DNA of 64,000 nt from Nocardiopsis sp. N85 (GCF_028882275.1 NZ_JARBUT010000005.1:267267-331266), one strand, 5' to 3'. Shown: positions 1-10,400, numbered from the stretch's first letter. Numbers and translations are program-made. Notes: a model not told the origin generated them from the letters alone.

Positions 1-1096
1 CCTGCCGGCGACCGCGTTCGACCACGTAGAAGCGGCCGTCGCCGAGGGAGACCAGGCCGTACTGGCCACCGCTCACCGGCCACCCCGCCACACCCGTGGG
101 ACCGTGGAGCACACCGCCCTCGCGCAACGACAGCAGCCGGCCCCTCTCCTCTTCGGCCTGGCCCCGGATCGGGCCGAGCACCGGACGCCGGGAACCGTCG
201 ACGACGTACAGGGAGTGGTTGGGGAAGTGCGGCTTGACACCCGTGTAGACCGCCATGAACCAGTCGCCGGTGGCGGCGTCGTACTCCAGGTTCCGCACCC
301 CGTGGGTGGTGTTGCCGGTGTAGACGAAGTACTTGCCCTGGGGACGGCGCGGACCGCTGGTGTGCGGCGCGTCCTGGTCGAGGGGGCGGCCCAGTCCGCG
401 CCACCGGGACACGTCGTACTGGAGCAGCACCTGGTGGTCGTTGTCCTCGCGATCGGCGTTGGCGTAGATCCCGTAGGCGACGGTCAGCATCGTCCGTCCG
501 CCGGAGCGGCCGAACTCGGGGCCGAAGGCGATCCCGTCGATGCCGCTGCACCCGTAGCGGTGATCGGCGGTGGCGGCGACGTTGCCGTCGAAGACCCCGT
601 CCCCGTCCATGTCGGCGGTGTAGTCGGCGACGACCTCCGCCAGGTGGACCGTGGTGAGCACCCCGTCGGTCTCGGCGTCCATGCCGACGCGGGTGATGCG
701 GTCGGGGTCGAAGATCGCGATGTAGAACGCCTCGGCCGCCCTGTACTCCAGGGAGCCGTAGATCCGGCCGTCGCGTTCGTCGATGTCGAGGTCGCCCAGG
801 TGCCCGGTCAGTCCGGTGACGGTGCCGATGACCTCGCCGGCCAGGTCGGTCTTGACGAGGGTGTCGGTGAAGGAGAAGTACACGTGTCCGCGTTCCCGGT
901 CCAAGGCGATGCCCTGGACGTGTCCGGAGCGCCAGGCCCCGCCGTCCACGGCCACCGGGAGTTCCGCGAGGCCCGGTCCGGCGGGTGCGGGGGCCGCGAC
1001 GGCCGGGGAGGGGGCCGGGGCGGCGAACGCCGTCAGCACCGTGCTCAGGGCCACCGCCCAGGTCGTCGGTCTCCTCCACGTTCCGATCGCGCCCAT
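1..1096 (-). CDS. Secreted beta-propeller-like protein (3' end missing)
   Basis: The reading frame starts at an ATG at 1096 and runs off the left edge, giving at least 365 residues. The first ~35 residues form a Sec signal peptide: basic start (MGAIGTWRRP), hydrophobic Ala/Leu core and an AVAAPAPA cleavage region. The mature part has repeated blade-like strands (HVQGIALDRERGHVYFS, GDLDIDERDGRIYGSLEY, GVRNLEYDAATGDWFMAVY), suggesting an extracellular six- or seven-bladed propeller. A DMDGDGVFDGN segment resembles a calcium-binding DxDxDG loop. I do not recognise a specific enzyme family; a lactonase-like or adhesive role is possible but unproven. It is divergent from the DUF1707 gene at 1360, with 263 bp between them. 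The signal peptide is clear; the function is unknown. Confidence 0.75.
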   Translation of the reverse strand, partial: MGAIGTWRRPTTWAVALSTVLTAFAAPAPSPAVAAPAPAGPGLAELPVAVDGGAWRSGHVQGIALDRERGHVYFSFTDTLVKTDLAGEVIGTVTGLTGHLGDLDIDERDGRIYGSLEYRAAEAFYIAIFDPDRITRVGMDAETDGVLTTVHLAEVVADYTADMDGDGVFDGNVAATADHRYGCSGIDGIAFGPEFGRSGGRTMLTVAYGIYANADREDNDHQVLLQYDVSRWRGLGRPLDQDAPHTSGPRRPQGKYFVYTGNTTHGVRNLEYDAATGDWFMAVYTGVKPHFPNHSLYVVDGSRRPVLGPIRGQAEEERGRLLSLREGGVLHGPTGVAGWPVSGGQYGLVSLGDGRFYVVERGRRQ

Positions 1097-1359
1097 GTCG
1101 CCTCCGCCCTTCGCGTCCGTACCGGAAACCACAGCCCGGAACCTAGGCGTGCGCGGTGAACCGGGGACTCCCCGGCGGGCGACCGGTCGGGGAACACCGG
1201 CCGAACCCGTGCCGGGACGGGGGTCGGGGCTCGTCCAGGGCGTCTTCCGTGGGCGCCGCCCGTCGTGAGCGGCGTCCCGGGGCGTTCATCGCAAAGGTCG
1301 AAGAAGGAGTCGGGGTGGGTGTGACCGACCTCCATGGTCGTTACATCTAGGGTGGTGGT

Positions 1360-1962
1360 GTGAGTGAGGAAGTGTCCCCCGATCGCCTGCGTGCCTCCCA
1401 CAGCGACCGCGAACGGGTACTGAAGGTGCTGCGCGAGGCCGCGACCGACGGCCGCATCGATCTCGACGAGTTCGAGGAGCGGTCCTCCCGGGCCCAGGAG
1501 GCCCGGGTCCTGGGCGATCTGCCGCCGCTCACCGAGGATCTGCTGTCCGCCGAGGAGCAGCCCATCCGGTTGGACCACCAACCCGCCTTCGGGGTGTTCG
1601 GCACCGCCGTCCGCCGGGGCCGGTGGGTCGCCTACCCCGGCGACCTGGTCCTGGCCCTGTTCGGCCGGGTCCGGGTGGACATGCGCGAGGCCCTGTTGCT
1701 GCACGGCCATCACCGGATGGTCGTCACCGCCGTCGTGGGCCGGGTGGAGATCGAGGTTCCCGACGGGGTCGAGGTGCGCGTCAACGGCCGTTCCCTGCTG
1801 GGGCGGCGCAGCACCACGGCGCGGAGGTCGGATCTGTCGAATCCGCCGGTGCTGGAGATCGACGGGTTCTCGCTGTTGGGCACCGTTCGCGTCCGGGCGC
1901 CCAGGCGTTCCCGGTTCCCCAGGCTGAAACGCCGGGAGAGGCGTCCCGGCATCGACTCCTGA
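1360..1962 (+). CDS. DUF1707 SHOCT-like domain protein
   Basis: This is a 200-residue protein with a GTG start. Residues ~5-60 are a typical actinobacterial DUF1707 module (RASHSDRERVLKVLREA, then DGRIDLDEFEERSSRAQEAR), a short helical SHOCT-like domain. The rest is beta-rich (VVGRVEIEVPDGVEVRVNGR) and resembles the C-terminal cell-wall-stress domain of LiaF-like proteins. No membrane segment is seen, so it is probably cytosolic or peripheral. The role is unknown; the family often sits near envelope-stress functions. A second DUF1707 protein lies at 57686. It is co-directional with fumC, 118 bp upstream of it, and could share a transcript. Confidence 0.85.
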   Translation: MSEEVSPDRLRASHSDRERVLKVLREAATDGRIDLDEFEERSSRAQEARVLGDLPPLTEDLLSAEEQPIRLDHQPAFGVFGTAVRRGRWVAYPGDLVLALFGRVRVDMREALLLHGHHRMVVTAVVGRVEIEVPDGVEVRVNGRSLLGRRSTTARRSDLSNPPVLEIDGFSLLGTVRVRAPRRSRFPRLKRRERRPGIDS

Positions 1963-2080
1963 CCTGCTTCGATGTCAACATGACGCGCGTAACATCGCCT
2001 TGGCGGGGTGAGTGACGGTGTGCTCCGGTGCGTCTGGCAGGCTGGGTTTCACAGGTCTTCCCAGGAGAGTGTGGTAGCCA

Positions 2081-3469
2081 ATGAGTGAGTTCCGTATCGA
2101 GCACGACTCGATGGGTGAGGTCAAGGTCCCGGTCGACGCCAAGTGGCGGGCCCAGACCCAGCGTGCCGTCGAGAACTTCCCGATCTCGGGACAGGGCCTG
2201 GAGGGCGCCCACATCGCCGCCCTCGGCCAGATCAAGGCCGCCGCCGCGAAGGTCAACGCCGAACTGGGCGTCATCGGCGACGACCTGGGCAAGGCGATCC
2301 GCGAGGCCGCGCTGGAGGTCGCCGACGGCAAGTGGAACACCGAGTTCCCGATCGACGTCTTCCAGACCGGTTCCGGCACCTCCAGCAACATGAACACCAA
2401 CGAGGTCATCGCCACGGTCGCCAAGGAGCGGACCGGCCTCGACGTCCACCCCAACGACCACGTCAACGCCTCGCAGTCGTCCAACGACGTGTTCCCCTCC
2501 TCCATCCACATCGCCGCCACCTCCGCCGTGATCAACGGCCTGGTCCCGGCGCTGCGGCACCTGGAGGAGGAGCTGACCCGCAAGTCCGTCGAGTTCGCCT
2601 CGGTGGTCAAGAGCGGCCGCACCCACCTGATGGACGCCACCCCCGTCACCCTGGGTCAGGAGTTCGCCGGCTACGCCGCCCAGGTGCGCTACGGCGTCGA
2701 GCGCCTGGAAGCGTCCCTGCCGCGCGTCGCCGAGCTGCCGCTGGGCGGCACCGCGGTGGGCACCGGCATCAACACCCCGGAGGGATTCTCCGCCCGGGTG
2801 ATCGCCGAGATCGCCGCCCACACCGGTCTGCCGCTGACGGAGGCCCGCGACCACTTCGAGGCGCAGGGCGCCCGTGACGGCCTGGTCGAACTGTCCGGCC
2901 AGCTGCGGACCATCGCGGTGGGCTTCGCCAAGATCGCCAACGACGTCCGCTGGATGGGCTCGGGCCCGACCACCGGCCTGGGCGAGCTGTACCTGCCCGA
3001 CCTCCAGCCGGGTTCCTCGATCATGCCGGGCAAGGTCAACCCGGTGCTGTGCGAGGCCGTGCTCCAGGTCTCCTCGCAGGTCGTCGGCAACGACGCCGCC
3101 GTCGCCTTCGGCGGTGCCAGCGGCAACTTCGAGCTCAACGTGCAGCTGCCGCTGATCGCCCGCAACGTGCTGGAGTCGATCCGTCTGCTCACCAACGTCT
3201 CGCGCGTGTTCGCCGACCGCTGCGTCGCCGGCATCACCGCCAACGAGGAGCAGTGCCGGACCTACGCCGAGTCCTCTCCCTCGATCGTCACCCCGCTCAA
3301 CCGCTACATCGGCTACGAGGAGGCCGCCAAGGTCGCCAAGCAGTCGCTGAAGGAGAAGAAGACCATCCGCCAGGTGGTCCTGGAGCGCGGCTACATCGAG
3401 GACGGCAAGCTCACCGAGGAGCAGCTGGACGCCGCCCTGGACGTCCTGAAGATGACCAACTCCCGGTAG
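2081..3469 (+). CDS. fumC: Class II fumarate hydratase
   Basis: This 462-residue protein interconverts fumarate and L-malate in the TCA cycle in the cytosol. The class II fumarase/aspartase superfamily signature [11 protein letters not shown] lies near residue 310, and the family motifs [12 protein letters not shown] (near 100), [10 protein letters not shown] and [11 protein letters not shown] are all present. Length is normal for FumC (460-470). The ATG at 2081 is preceded by a GGAGAG at about 2063; the N-terminus begins directly with the family start ([14 protein letters not shown]). A strong GC hairpin follows at 3492. In M. tuberculosis fum (Rv1098c) also lies near the phoH2-greA block found further right here. 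No anomalies. Confidence 0.98.
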   Translation: MSEFRIEHDSMGEVKVPVDAKWRAQTQRAVENFPISGQGLEGAHIAALGQIKAAAAKVNAELGVIGDDLGKAIREAALEVADGKWNTEFPIDVFQTGSGTSSNMNTNEVIATVAKERTGLDVHPNDHVNASQSSNDVFPSSIHIAATSAVINGLVPALRHLEEELTRKSVEFASVVKSGRTHLMDATPVTLGQEFAGYAAQVRYGVERLEASLPRVAELPLGGTAVGTGINTPEGFSARVIAEIAAHTGLPLTEARDHFEAQGARDGLVELSGQLRTIAVGFAKIANDVRWMGSGPTTGLGELYLPDLQPGSSIMPGKVNPVLCEAVLQVSSQVVGNDAAVAFGGASGNFELNVQLPLIARNVLESIRLLTNVSRVFADRCVAGITANEEQCRTYAESSPSIVTPLNRYIGYEEAAKVAKQSLKEKKTIRQVVLERGYIEDGKLTEEQLDAALDVLKMTNSR

Positions 3470-3491
3470 GTCGATCACCGAAGGTGACGAT

Positions 3492-3518
3492 GGGGCGCCC
3501 CGCCGTGCGGGGCGCCCC
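3492..3518 (+). terminator. Hairpin after fumC
   Basis: A perfect 12-bp GC-rich stem (3492-3503 with 3507-3518) closes a 3-nt loop, 22 bp after the fumC stop. There is no U tract, as is common for actinobacterial terminators. Confidence 0.75.
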
Positions 3519-3668
3519 GTCGCGTGTCGGTACGCCCCGCGGAGGAGGGGGTCTTCGATGACGCTTCGGTTCCGATGCCCTCTGTTCAGGAACCTTCCCC
3601 TACCGGAAGGCGTCGGACATTCTTGAACAGAGCGCCTGATCCTGGGCCCGCGTCCGAGAGGGCAGTAC

Positions 3669-5597
3669 ATGTCGAGCAACAGCGACAATGAACGCGTCGT
3701 CGCGAACCGTTACGTCCTGCGCCGAGAACTCGGCCGGGGCGGCATGGGTGTGGTGTGGGAGGCCTTCGACCCGTCCCTGGATCGCGCGGTCGCCATCAAA
3801 CAGGTGCTCCTGCCCGACCACTTCACCGACTCCGAGCGGTCCGACGCCCACGCCCGGGTGCGCCGTGAGGCACGGTCCGCCGCGCGGATCTCGCACCCCT
3901 CCGTGATCACCATCCACGACGTGTTCGACTTCGAGGACGACCCGTGGGTCGTCATGGAACTCGTCGAGGGCGGTTCGCTCCAGGACCTCCTCGACGAGCG
4001 CGGCACCCTGGACGTCGACACCGTGGCCGAGATCGCCAAGGCCCTGCTCAAGGCGGTCCAGGCGGCCAACGCGGCCGGGGTCCTGCACCGGGACATCAAG
4101 CCCGGCAACATCATGATGTCCTCCGACGGCCGGGTCATCCTCACCGACTTCGGCATCGCCACCATGGAGGGTGGGCCGAGCATCACCCGCACCGGTGCGC
4201 TGATCGGCTCACCGGAGTACATGCCTCCGGAGCGGCTGGAGGGCGGACCCGCCGAACACCGGGGCGACCTGTGGAGCATCGGCGTGACGCTGTTCGCCGC
4301 CGTGGAAGGGCTCTCCCCCTTCCGCCGCGACTCCATCACCGCGGCCATCGCGGCGGTCCTCTCGGCGCCGCTGCCGCCGATGCGCCGGGCCGGCCGGTTG
4401 ACCCCGGTGATCTCCGGACTGCTGGAGCGCGATCCCGACCGGCGGCTGAACGTGGAGGGGGCGCTGGCCCTGCTCGACGGGCGTGGCGGCGCCGCGGGCG
4501 ACGCGAGCGGCCCCCACCCGGCGTTCGTCCCCGGCCCCGGCCCGGCCTCCGACAGCGGTCCGCTGCCGCCGCACGCGGCGGCGAACGTCGGCTTCGGACC
4601 CACCGGCCCCTCCGGTCCCATCACCGGCGAACGGTTCACCGGCCCCGGCTCGACGAGCGGCCCCATCTCCGGCCCGGTCGGGCACCCCCCGCAAGGCCCG
4701 CACACCGGTGCGCACACCCCCGCCCGACCGTTCCCTCCCCCCGGCCCGACGACCCCCGCCACCCCGTTCGGTCCGCAGGGGCGTCCCCCCGTCTACGCCG
4801 CGCACGGCGGCGGGCACGGCGGCGGGCACGGCGGCACGATCACCCCGAACCGCCCCTCCGCGCCCGCGCCCTCCTCCGCCGGTCCCGGCCGAACGCTGGC
4901 CGGTCTCGGCTGCGGTGCCTTGGCGCTGCTGCTCATCGCGGTGCTCGTGGTCGGCGGCATGCTGATGTCCCGTTCGGGCGGCGAGGACCCCGGGCCCGAG
5001 GCGGACGGGACGCCCGACACCACCGTCCCCTCCGAGCAGGACACCCCGCCCACCCCCGCGGACGTCCCCGACGAGGGGAACGATGACGACGGCCAGGACG
5101 GCCCGCCCCCCTACGACGACCTGGAGACCTACGAGTCCCAGTGGTTCGACGTGGACCACCCGGAGGGGTGGCAGGTCGACGACAGCCGGATCGAGGAGAG
5201 CCTGGTCGCGTTCATCGCCCCCGGCAACGACCACCAGGTGTGGGTGGCCGGCTGGACGGAGGAGGAGTTCGAGGGGAGCAGCGCCGACTACCTCGCCCAG
5301 ACCAAGGGCGGGACCGACGTCGAGGGCGACGTGACCACCGGCTACGTCCAGCTCGGCCTGGACGAGTACGACGAGGACGAGTACGGGGACGACTGGGACG
5401 TCGCCATGGTGCGGGCCGACTTCACCAACGACACCTGGACCAGCCCCGCCCGCCGTTTCTGGGCCTACGCCATCAACACGGACTACGAGGGCCAGCGGGT
5501 GTTCTACATGGTCACCGTGAACGTGCCACGCGGCGACGCCGGGTTCTACGAGGAACTGCCCGCCGAGGTCATGGACTCCTTCGACCCGCACCTGTGA
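3669..5597 (+). CDS. Transmembrane Ser/Thr protein kinase (PknB-type)
   Basis: This 642-residue receptor-like kinase has a complete Hanks catalytic domain at ~15-275: glycine loop GRGGMGVVW (22-30), ATP lysine K44 (VAIKQV), catalytic loop HRDIKPGN near 140, DFG near 160 and the activation segment ending SPEYMPPE. A long Pro/Gly/Ser-rich linker (~275-410) leads to one membrane helix (~411-435, LALLLIAVLVVGG). The outer part begins with an acidic Thr/Pro stretch, then an ~150-residue globular sensor-like domain with no PASTA repeats. It should phosphorylate cytosolic targets in response to an external signal. It lies head-on to the two secreted transglycosylase genes, so a link to the cell wall is plausible but unproven. 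ATG start at 3669. Confidence 0.93.
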   Translation: MSSNSDNERVVANRYVLRRELGRGGMGVVWEAFDPSLDRAVAIKQVLLPDHFTDSERSDAHARVRREARSAARISHPSVITIHDVFDFEDDPWVVMELVEGGSLQDLLDERGTLDVDTVAEIAKALLKAVQAANAAGVLHRDIKPGNIMMSSDGRVILTDFGIATMEGGPSITRTGALIGSPEYMPPERLEGGPAEHRGDLWSIGVTLFAAVEGLSPFRRDSITAAIAAVLSAPLPPMRRAGRLTPVISGLLERDPDRRLNVEGALALLDGRGGAAGDASGPHPAFVPGPGPASDSGPLPPHAAANVGFGPTGPSGPITGERFTGPGSTSGPISGPVGHPPQGPHTGAHTPARPFPPPGPTTPATPFGPQGRPPVYAAHGGGHGGGHGGTITPNRPSAPAPSSAGPGRTLAGLGCGALALLLIAVLVVGGMLMSRSGGEDPGPEADGTPDTTVPSEQDTPPTPADVPDEGNDDDGQDGPPPYDDLETYESQWFDVDHPEGWQVDDSRIEESLVAFIAPGNDHQVWVAGWTEEEFEGSSADYLAQTKGGTDVEGDVTTGYVQLGLDEYDEDEYGDDWDVAMVRADFTNDTWTSPARRFWAYAINTDYEGQRVFYMVTVNVPRGDAGFYEELPAEVMDSFDPHL

Positions 5598-5616
5598 CGG
5601 GTCCCCGGGAACGGGA

Positions 5617-5648
5617 ACGGCCCCCGGCGGATTCTCGCCGGGGGCCGT
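5617..5648. terminator. Bidirectional terminator between kinase and transglycosylase genes
   Basis: A perfect 13-bp stem (5617-5629 with 5636-5648) and 6-nt loop sit between the convergent ends of the kinase (5597) and the transglycosylase gene (5663). Confidence 0.8.
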
Positions 5649-5662
5649 CGTGCGCGTCGGGG

Positions 5663-6298
5663 TCAGTACCAGCCGACGGACTGGGAGTGGGACCAGGCGC
5701 CGCAGGGGGTGCCGTAGCGGCCCTTGATGTAGTCGATGCCCCAGGAGATCTGCGTCGCGGGATTGGTGCGCCAGTCGTCTCCGTGGGAGGCCATCTTGTC
5801 CCCGGGCAGGGACTGGGGGATGCCGTAGGCCCCGGAGCCGGGGTTCTGCGCGGTGTGGTTCCAGTTGCTCTCCTTCTCCCACAGGGGTTCGAGGCAGTCG
5901 GAGAACTCACTGGCCGGCCAGCCCTGGTCGAGGACCAGTTGCAGGGCGATCTCCTTGGCCGACCCGGCGGGCACGGTCGGTGTCGGCGGCTCCGGCTCTT
6001 CTTCCTCGATATCGCTGCCCTCGGTCGCGAACGTCTGCGTCCGGGAGCCCAGGGCGGCGTCACGCTCGGTCTCGGCCTGTGTGCGCAGGACCTGGAGTTC
6101 TTCCTCGGTGGGTTTCTCGGAGGACGCGAAGAAGTCGTCCTCGACGGTTTCGTCGGCGGGGGCCTCCCCCTCGACCGGGAGGGCGGCGCTCGCCGCGATC
6201 TCCGGGTCGACGCCGTCGTCCGCGAACGCGGAGACGGCGAACGTCGCGCCTGCGACGAGGGTGGCCGCACCGACCGCCGCCGTACTGCGCAGCGACAT
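5663..6298 (-). CDS. Secreted transglycosylase-like protein, copy 1 (downstream)
   Basis: This 211-residue exported protein has a signal peptide (MSLRSTAAVGAATLVAG, cleavage near AFA), a variable acidic linker with predicted helix (~35-105), and a C-terminal ~100-residue domain of the aggregation-promoting-factor/lytic transglycosylase-like type. That domain carries WEKESNWN, with the likely catalytic Glu, then GAYGIPQSLPGDKMAS and a final CGAW. It probably cleaves or remodels peptidoglycan outside the cell. The ATG at 6298 is assumed; a GTG at 6313, behind a better-spaced GAAAGG, would add MLLNR and put a rare TTA codon in second position. It follows copy 2 by 58 bp, so the two are probably co-transcribed. 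The last ~96 codons are identical in DNA to copy 2. Confidence 0.9.
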   Translation of the reverse strand: MSLRSTAAVGAATLVAGATFAVSAFADDGVDPEIAASAALPVEGEAPADETVEDDFFASSEKPTEEELQVLRTQAETERDAALGSRTQTFATEGSDIEEEEPEPPTPTVPAGSAKEIALQLVLDQGWPASEFSDCLEPLWEKESNWNHTAQNPGSGAYGIPQSLPGDKMASHGDDWRTNPATQISWGIDYIKGRYGTPCGAWSHSQSVGWY

Positions 6299-6665
6299 GC
6301 GGTTGAGTAACACGGTTACCTTTCCCAGGAGGGGGTCATGGGGCGGGAAAGCCCTATTAATACCAGTTGTTCGCCTGCGAGTGGGACCAGGCGCCGCAGG
6401 GGGTGCCGTAGCGGCCCTTGATGTAGTCGATGCCCCAGGAGATCTGCGTCGCGGGATTGGTGCGCCAGTCGTCTCCGTGGGAGGCCATCTTGTCCCCGGG
6501 CAGGGACTGGGGGATGCCGTAGGCCCCGGAGCCGGGGTTCTGCGCGGTGTGGTTCCAGTTGCTCTCCTTCTCCCACAGGGGTTCGAGGCAGTCGGAGAAC
6601 TCACTGGCCGGCCAGCCCTGGTCGAGGACCAGTTGCAGGGCGATCTCCTTGGCCGACCCGGCGGG
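5685..6665. repeat. Two 287-bp direct repeats in the transglycosylase genes
   Basis: Positions 5685-5971 and 6379-6665 appear identical at every base, offset by 694 bp, and encode the catalytic domain in both genes. The flanking coding sequence is unrelated or strongly diverged. Confidence 0.9.
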
Positions 6666-7058
6666 GACCGGGGCGGATCCGCCGGAGGACCCGGAGCCCT
6701 CCGGCTCGGGCTCGGGCTCGGGTTCCGGTTCTTCGAGGATGTCGGAGGCTTCGGCGCCGCCGGTGCGCACGGCGTCGCGGCCCGCCTCCTCGGCGGCCTC
6801 GCGGGCCTGTTCCAGTGCGGCTTCGCCCTCCTCGGGGTCGGTCGCCGGTGGGGTCCGGAAGAAGTCGTCGCTCTCCTCCGCGGGCTGCGCGGTCGCGGAC
6901 TCCGCGGGATGCGCGGCCGAGGCCGCGTCGCGTGGATCGGGGGCCTCGGTGTCGGCGAAGGCCGCGACGCCGAAGGCGCCGCCGGCGACCAGGACGACGG
7001 CCGCGCCGACGACGCTCGCGTGACGCGGTGGGATCCGTGGGATCCGTGGGAGTGGCAA
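6357..7058 (-). CDS. Secreted transglycosylase-like protein, copy 2 (upstream)
   Basis: This protein of about 233 residues is the paralogue of the gene at 5663 and is transcribed first. The most likely start is a TTG at 7058 preceded by GAAAGG; no ATG or GTG is well placed before the signal peptide (core ASVVGAAVVLVAGGAFGVAAFA). The linker differs completely from copy 1: acidic, with a TGGAEASDILEEPEPEPEPE run, likely wall-spanning. The C-terminal catalytic-like domain (WEKESNWN, AYGIPQSLPGDKMAS, CGAW) matches copy 1 except for the last residues (SQANNWY against SQSVGWY). Its role is probably in peptidoglycan turnover. Start uncertain; identity of the family good. Confidence 0.85.
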   Translation of the reverse strand: MPLPRIPRIPPRHASVVGAAVVLVAGGAFGVAAFADTEAPDPRDAASAAHPAESATAQPAEESDDFFRTPPATDPEEGEAALEQAREAAEEAGRDAVRTGGAEASDILEEPEPEPEPEPEGSGSSGGSAPVPAGSAKEIALQLVLDQGWPASEFSDCLEPLWEKESNWNHTAQNPGSGAYGIPQSLPGDKMASHGDDWRTNPATQISWGIDYIKGRYGTPCGAWSHSQANNWY

Positions 7059-7468
7059 GATCGCCCTTTCGCGTAGACGGACACACGCGTGGCACGGGAC
7101 CTTCCGTCGACGGGGGTCCTCGCGCGTGTTGTGGGTCGGCCGCCGCCGGCAGTGGGGCCGGAGGGGACGGTGGACCTTCGATCGGGTCGCGTCCGTCCGC
7201 ACGGCGGGTCCGCACGTGTGGGGGTGCTCTGTGCAGCGGATTCAGCCTGCATCATCATTACGACCACGTAACGCCATAGATACTGTGTCTTGACTCACAT
7301 CACCTAACGTGTCCGTATCACCGGGCTTCGACCTGCGCGGGGACACGGAATGTCAAAGGGTGACCCAAGCGACCCCGAGGAGTGGTCGGCCTCCCACCCC
7401 TGGATCGGACGCGACGCGCCCGCGCCTGAGTACGCGTACGGATGTGCGCGGGCGGGCCCGAGGACAGG
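7059..7468. other. Divergent intergenic region
   Basis: About 410 bp separate the transglycosylase pair (leftward) from the large membrane protein (rightward), so both promoters should be here. The stretch 7245-7320 is less GC-rich than its surroundings and contains a TTGACT hexamer at about 7290, a possible -35 for the rightward gene, but no convincing -10 at the right spacing. I looked for the c-di-AMP (ydaO) riboswitch common before such hydrolases and did not find its conserved core. Confidence 0.5.
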
Positions 7469-10400
7469 ATGGCGAACATGAACGTTCCAGCACCCCCACC
7501 GCCCTCCCCCGGTCCACACGTGCTCTGCCCGGACTGCCGGTCCCCGCTGGTTCCGAGGGCGCGCTCCTGTGGGCGTTGCGGGCTGGTGCTCGTCGGTTCC
7601 ATCGCCCAGCGGCTGTGGGAGGTGGACACCGAGATCATCCGGGTCGACACCCTCCTGGGGCGGCTCCGCGGCGAACGCGCCGGGCTGGTGCGCGCGCTGC
7701 GCGAGGCCTCGATCCGAGAGGCGGAGCCGCGCGTCCCCTCCTCCGCCGCGGTCGCCGTCCCCCCGGCCGCGTCACCCGTTCCCGCGTCGGCCGCGCCGAT
7801 GGGCCCCGCGCCGACCCCGCGTCCGCGGGTCGACGGCGAGATGCGCCGCCGTTCGGCGCAGAACGTCATCCTGGGCCTGGGCGGCCTGCTCATCGGGATC
7901 TCGGCGCTGGTCTTCGCGATCTGGACCTGGAGCGACATGGGCACCGGCGCCCGGGCCCTGGTGCTCGGGCTGACCACGCTCGGCTTCGCCGTCGTGGCCC
8001 TGCCCCTGCACCGTCGCGGCCTGCGTGCCACCGCCGAGACCTTCGGCGTGCTGGCGGCGGCGCTGATGTACATCGACGCGTTGGCGCTGTGGCTGCTCAT
8101 ACCCGAGCGGATCCCCAACGGCGCCGGGTACGCGGCGGGGGCGTTGGCGATCATCGCGGCCCTGATGGCGCTCTACCCGCTGACGGTGCCGTTGCGCGCG
8201 CCCCGGATCGTCGCCGTCCTGTCCGCGCAGCCGGTGCCGTTGCTGGTGCTGTTCGCGTTGCCGTTGGAGGACCCCTATCCCTGGATCACGGCGACGCTCG
8301 CCCTGGTCGCCCTGGCCGACCTGCTGCTGGTGCGCCTGACCGGGACCGGGGGCGGGGAGGTGCCACGCCGGACCCTCTACGTGCTGTCCGTGACGCTGAC
8401 GGTGTTCTGCTCCGGGGTGGCCGCCCTGGCGGTGTTCTTCGTACCGGCCTCGTCGAGCCCGCCGGCCTGGTGGGGCGTGACCGCGGCCCTGCTGGTGTCG
8501 GGGGTCGGTTGGCTTGCGCTGTCCCGGGTGGCCTCGCCCATGCGCGGTGACGGTTCCGCCCGCGTGTACCCGATCCTCGGGGTCGCGACCCTGGCGTTGG
8601 CCCCCCTGGCCGCCGGACCCGCGCACCTGCCGGCGCTGCCCCGCCCACCCTTCTCGGCGCTCTGGCGTCAGGAGGGGGCGATGGAGCCGGCGAACCGCCT
8701 GCTGGGCCTGACCGAGGCGAACACGGTGTGGCCCACGAGCCTGCCCTTCGTCGCGGCGATCCTCGTCGCCGCGGCGCTGGCGGCGGGCGTCACCGCGCTG
8801 CTGCGCCGCGACCTGTTGCCGCCGCTGCTGTTCCTCATGGCGCCGCCCACCCTGCTGGCCCCGCCGATCATGCTGTCCCTGCCGCATCCGGTCGTGGTCG
8901 GGTGGGCGTTGCTCCTGGGTGCCGCCCTGGTCCTGGGAACGGCGGCCGTGCTCTTCCGTCCCCACGCGTGGGTCCCCGCGACGGTCGGGGTCGCGACGCT
9001 GATCACGGCGCTCCTGTGGGCCTGTGCGATGTTCTGGACCTTCCTGGCGTCCCTGGTGTGCGTGGGCCTGATCGGGACGGCCGCCCTGCTGCTCCTGCGC
9101 CACCGGCTGCCCGGCTTCGGGGCGTTCGTCCCCCCGGCCCCAGGAGGTCGGACGCCGGTCCCCCCGGGTCGCGCCCTGTACGGGGCCGGGCTGGCCCTGT
9201 GGGCGGTGGGGCTGGTCGCCTGGGGGTCGTCGTGGATCGCGATGTCCGTTCAGGGGACACCCGAGGCGGGGCGGTGGTGGCTGGCCGCGGCCGTCCTGGT
9301 GAGCGGTGTGACGGCGCTGCTCCTGGGCCGTCCGGCCCCACGCTCGGCGCCCGGGGGCGGGAACGAGGCCAGGGGCGCCTTCACCGTGTTCGGTCTCCTG
9401 CTCATGCCGGTGGCCCCGCTGCTGATCGGACCGGGCGGAAGCGCCCTGGGCCTCTCCGGAGCGGAACCGGTGTGGGGTGCTCCGGCCGCGGCCATGCTCG
9501 TCCCGGCGGGCGAGGTGATGGGGGTGTACGTCGCGGCCGGTCCGGGAACGGCCCTGGGCCTCGCGGCGGGCGTGCTCGCGGCCGGGGCGGCGGGCGTGGG
9601 CCTGGTCGGGCTGATCGACCGGCGTCGGACGCTGTCGGCGGCGGCCCTCGTGGCCCCGCCCGCGCTGGTGCCGCTGCCGATCATCCTGGGGGCGCCGTTC
9701 GTCGTGGCGATGGTCTGGGCGACGGCGGTGGGCGCGCTCCTGCTCCTGGCCACCGCCCTCATCCGTGACCGCTCGGCGTGGGTCACGGGTGTGATCGGCG
9801 CGATCACCCTGGTGGCGGCGCTGGCGTGGTCGCTGCCCGAACGCCACACCATGCTGATCGTCGTGTTCCTGGTGGCCGGCACCGCCCTCGCCTGCGCGCT
9901 CCTGACGCGAACGCGGCCCGGCGAGCGGACCCCGATGACCGCGGCGTCCGGAACGTCGGGGCTCGGGGCGGCCCTCGCCCCCGGTGCGCTCGCCGTGTTC
10001 GCGTGGTCGCTCTCCCTGGTGGCGACCTCCGTGCTGGGCGGCGATCCGTCGGTGTGGTGGATGCTCGCGGCGATCCCGCTGCCGCTCGGAGCCGCGGCGC
10101 TGGTGCTGGGCGAACGAGCGTGGGCCGGGGCTCGGGCGTGGACCGTGCTCGGGCTGCTCTGGGGCGCCCTGGCGCCACTGGTGGCCGGCGGATCCGGGGC
10201 GGTCGCCCTGGTGCCGATCTCCTGGCGGTACGCGGTGGCCGAGGCCCCGCCCCGGGCCCTGGTCGATCCCGCGTTCGTGTTCCTGGGACTGTCCGAGCCC
10301 TCCGGGCCCGCGTCGGTCGTGGGCGTCCTGGCGGCCGGTCTGTTGGCCGTGGCGGCGACGGCGATGACCGCCCGCCGGTGGACCGGGCACACGGCCGCGC

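Noticed and set aside
7059..7300. Possible c-di-AMP (ydaO) riboswitch before the transglycosylase genes
   Set aside because: The position is typical, but the conserved G-rich and GACCCGAAUCC-like core sequences are not present.
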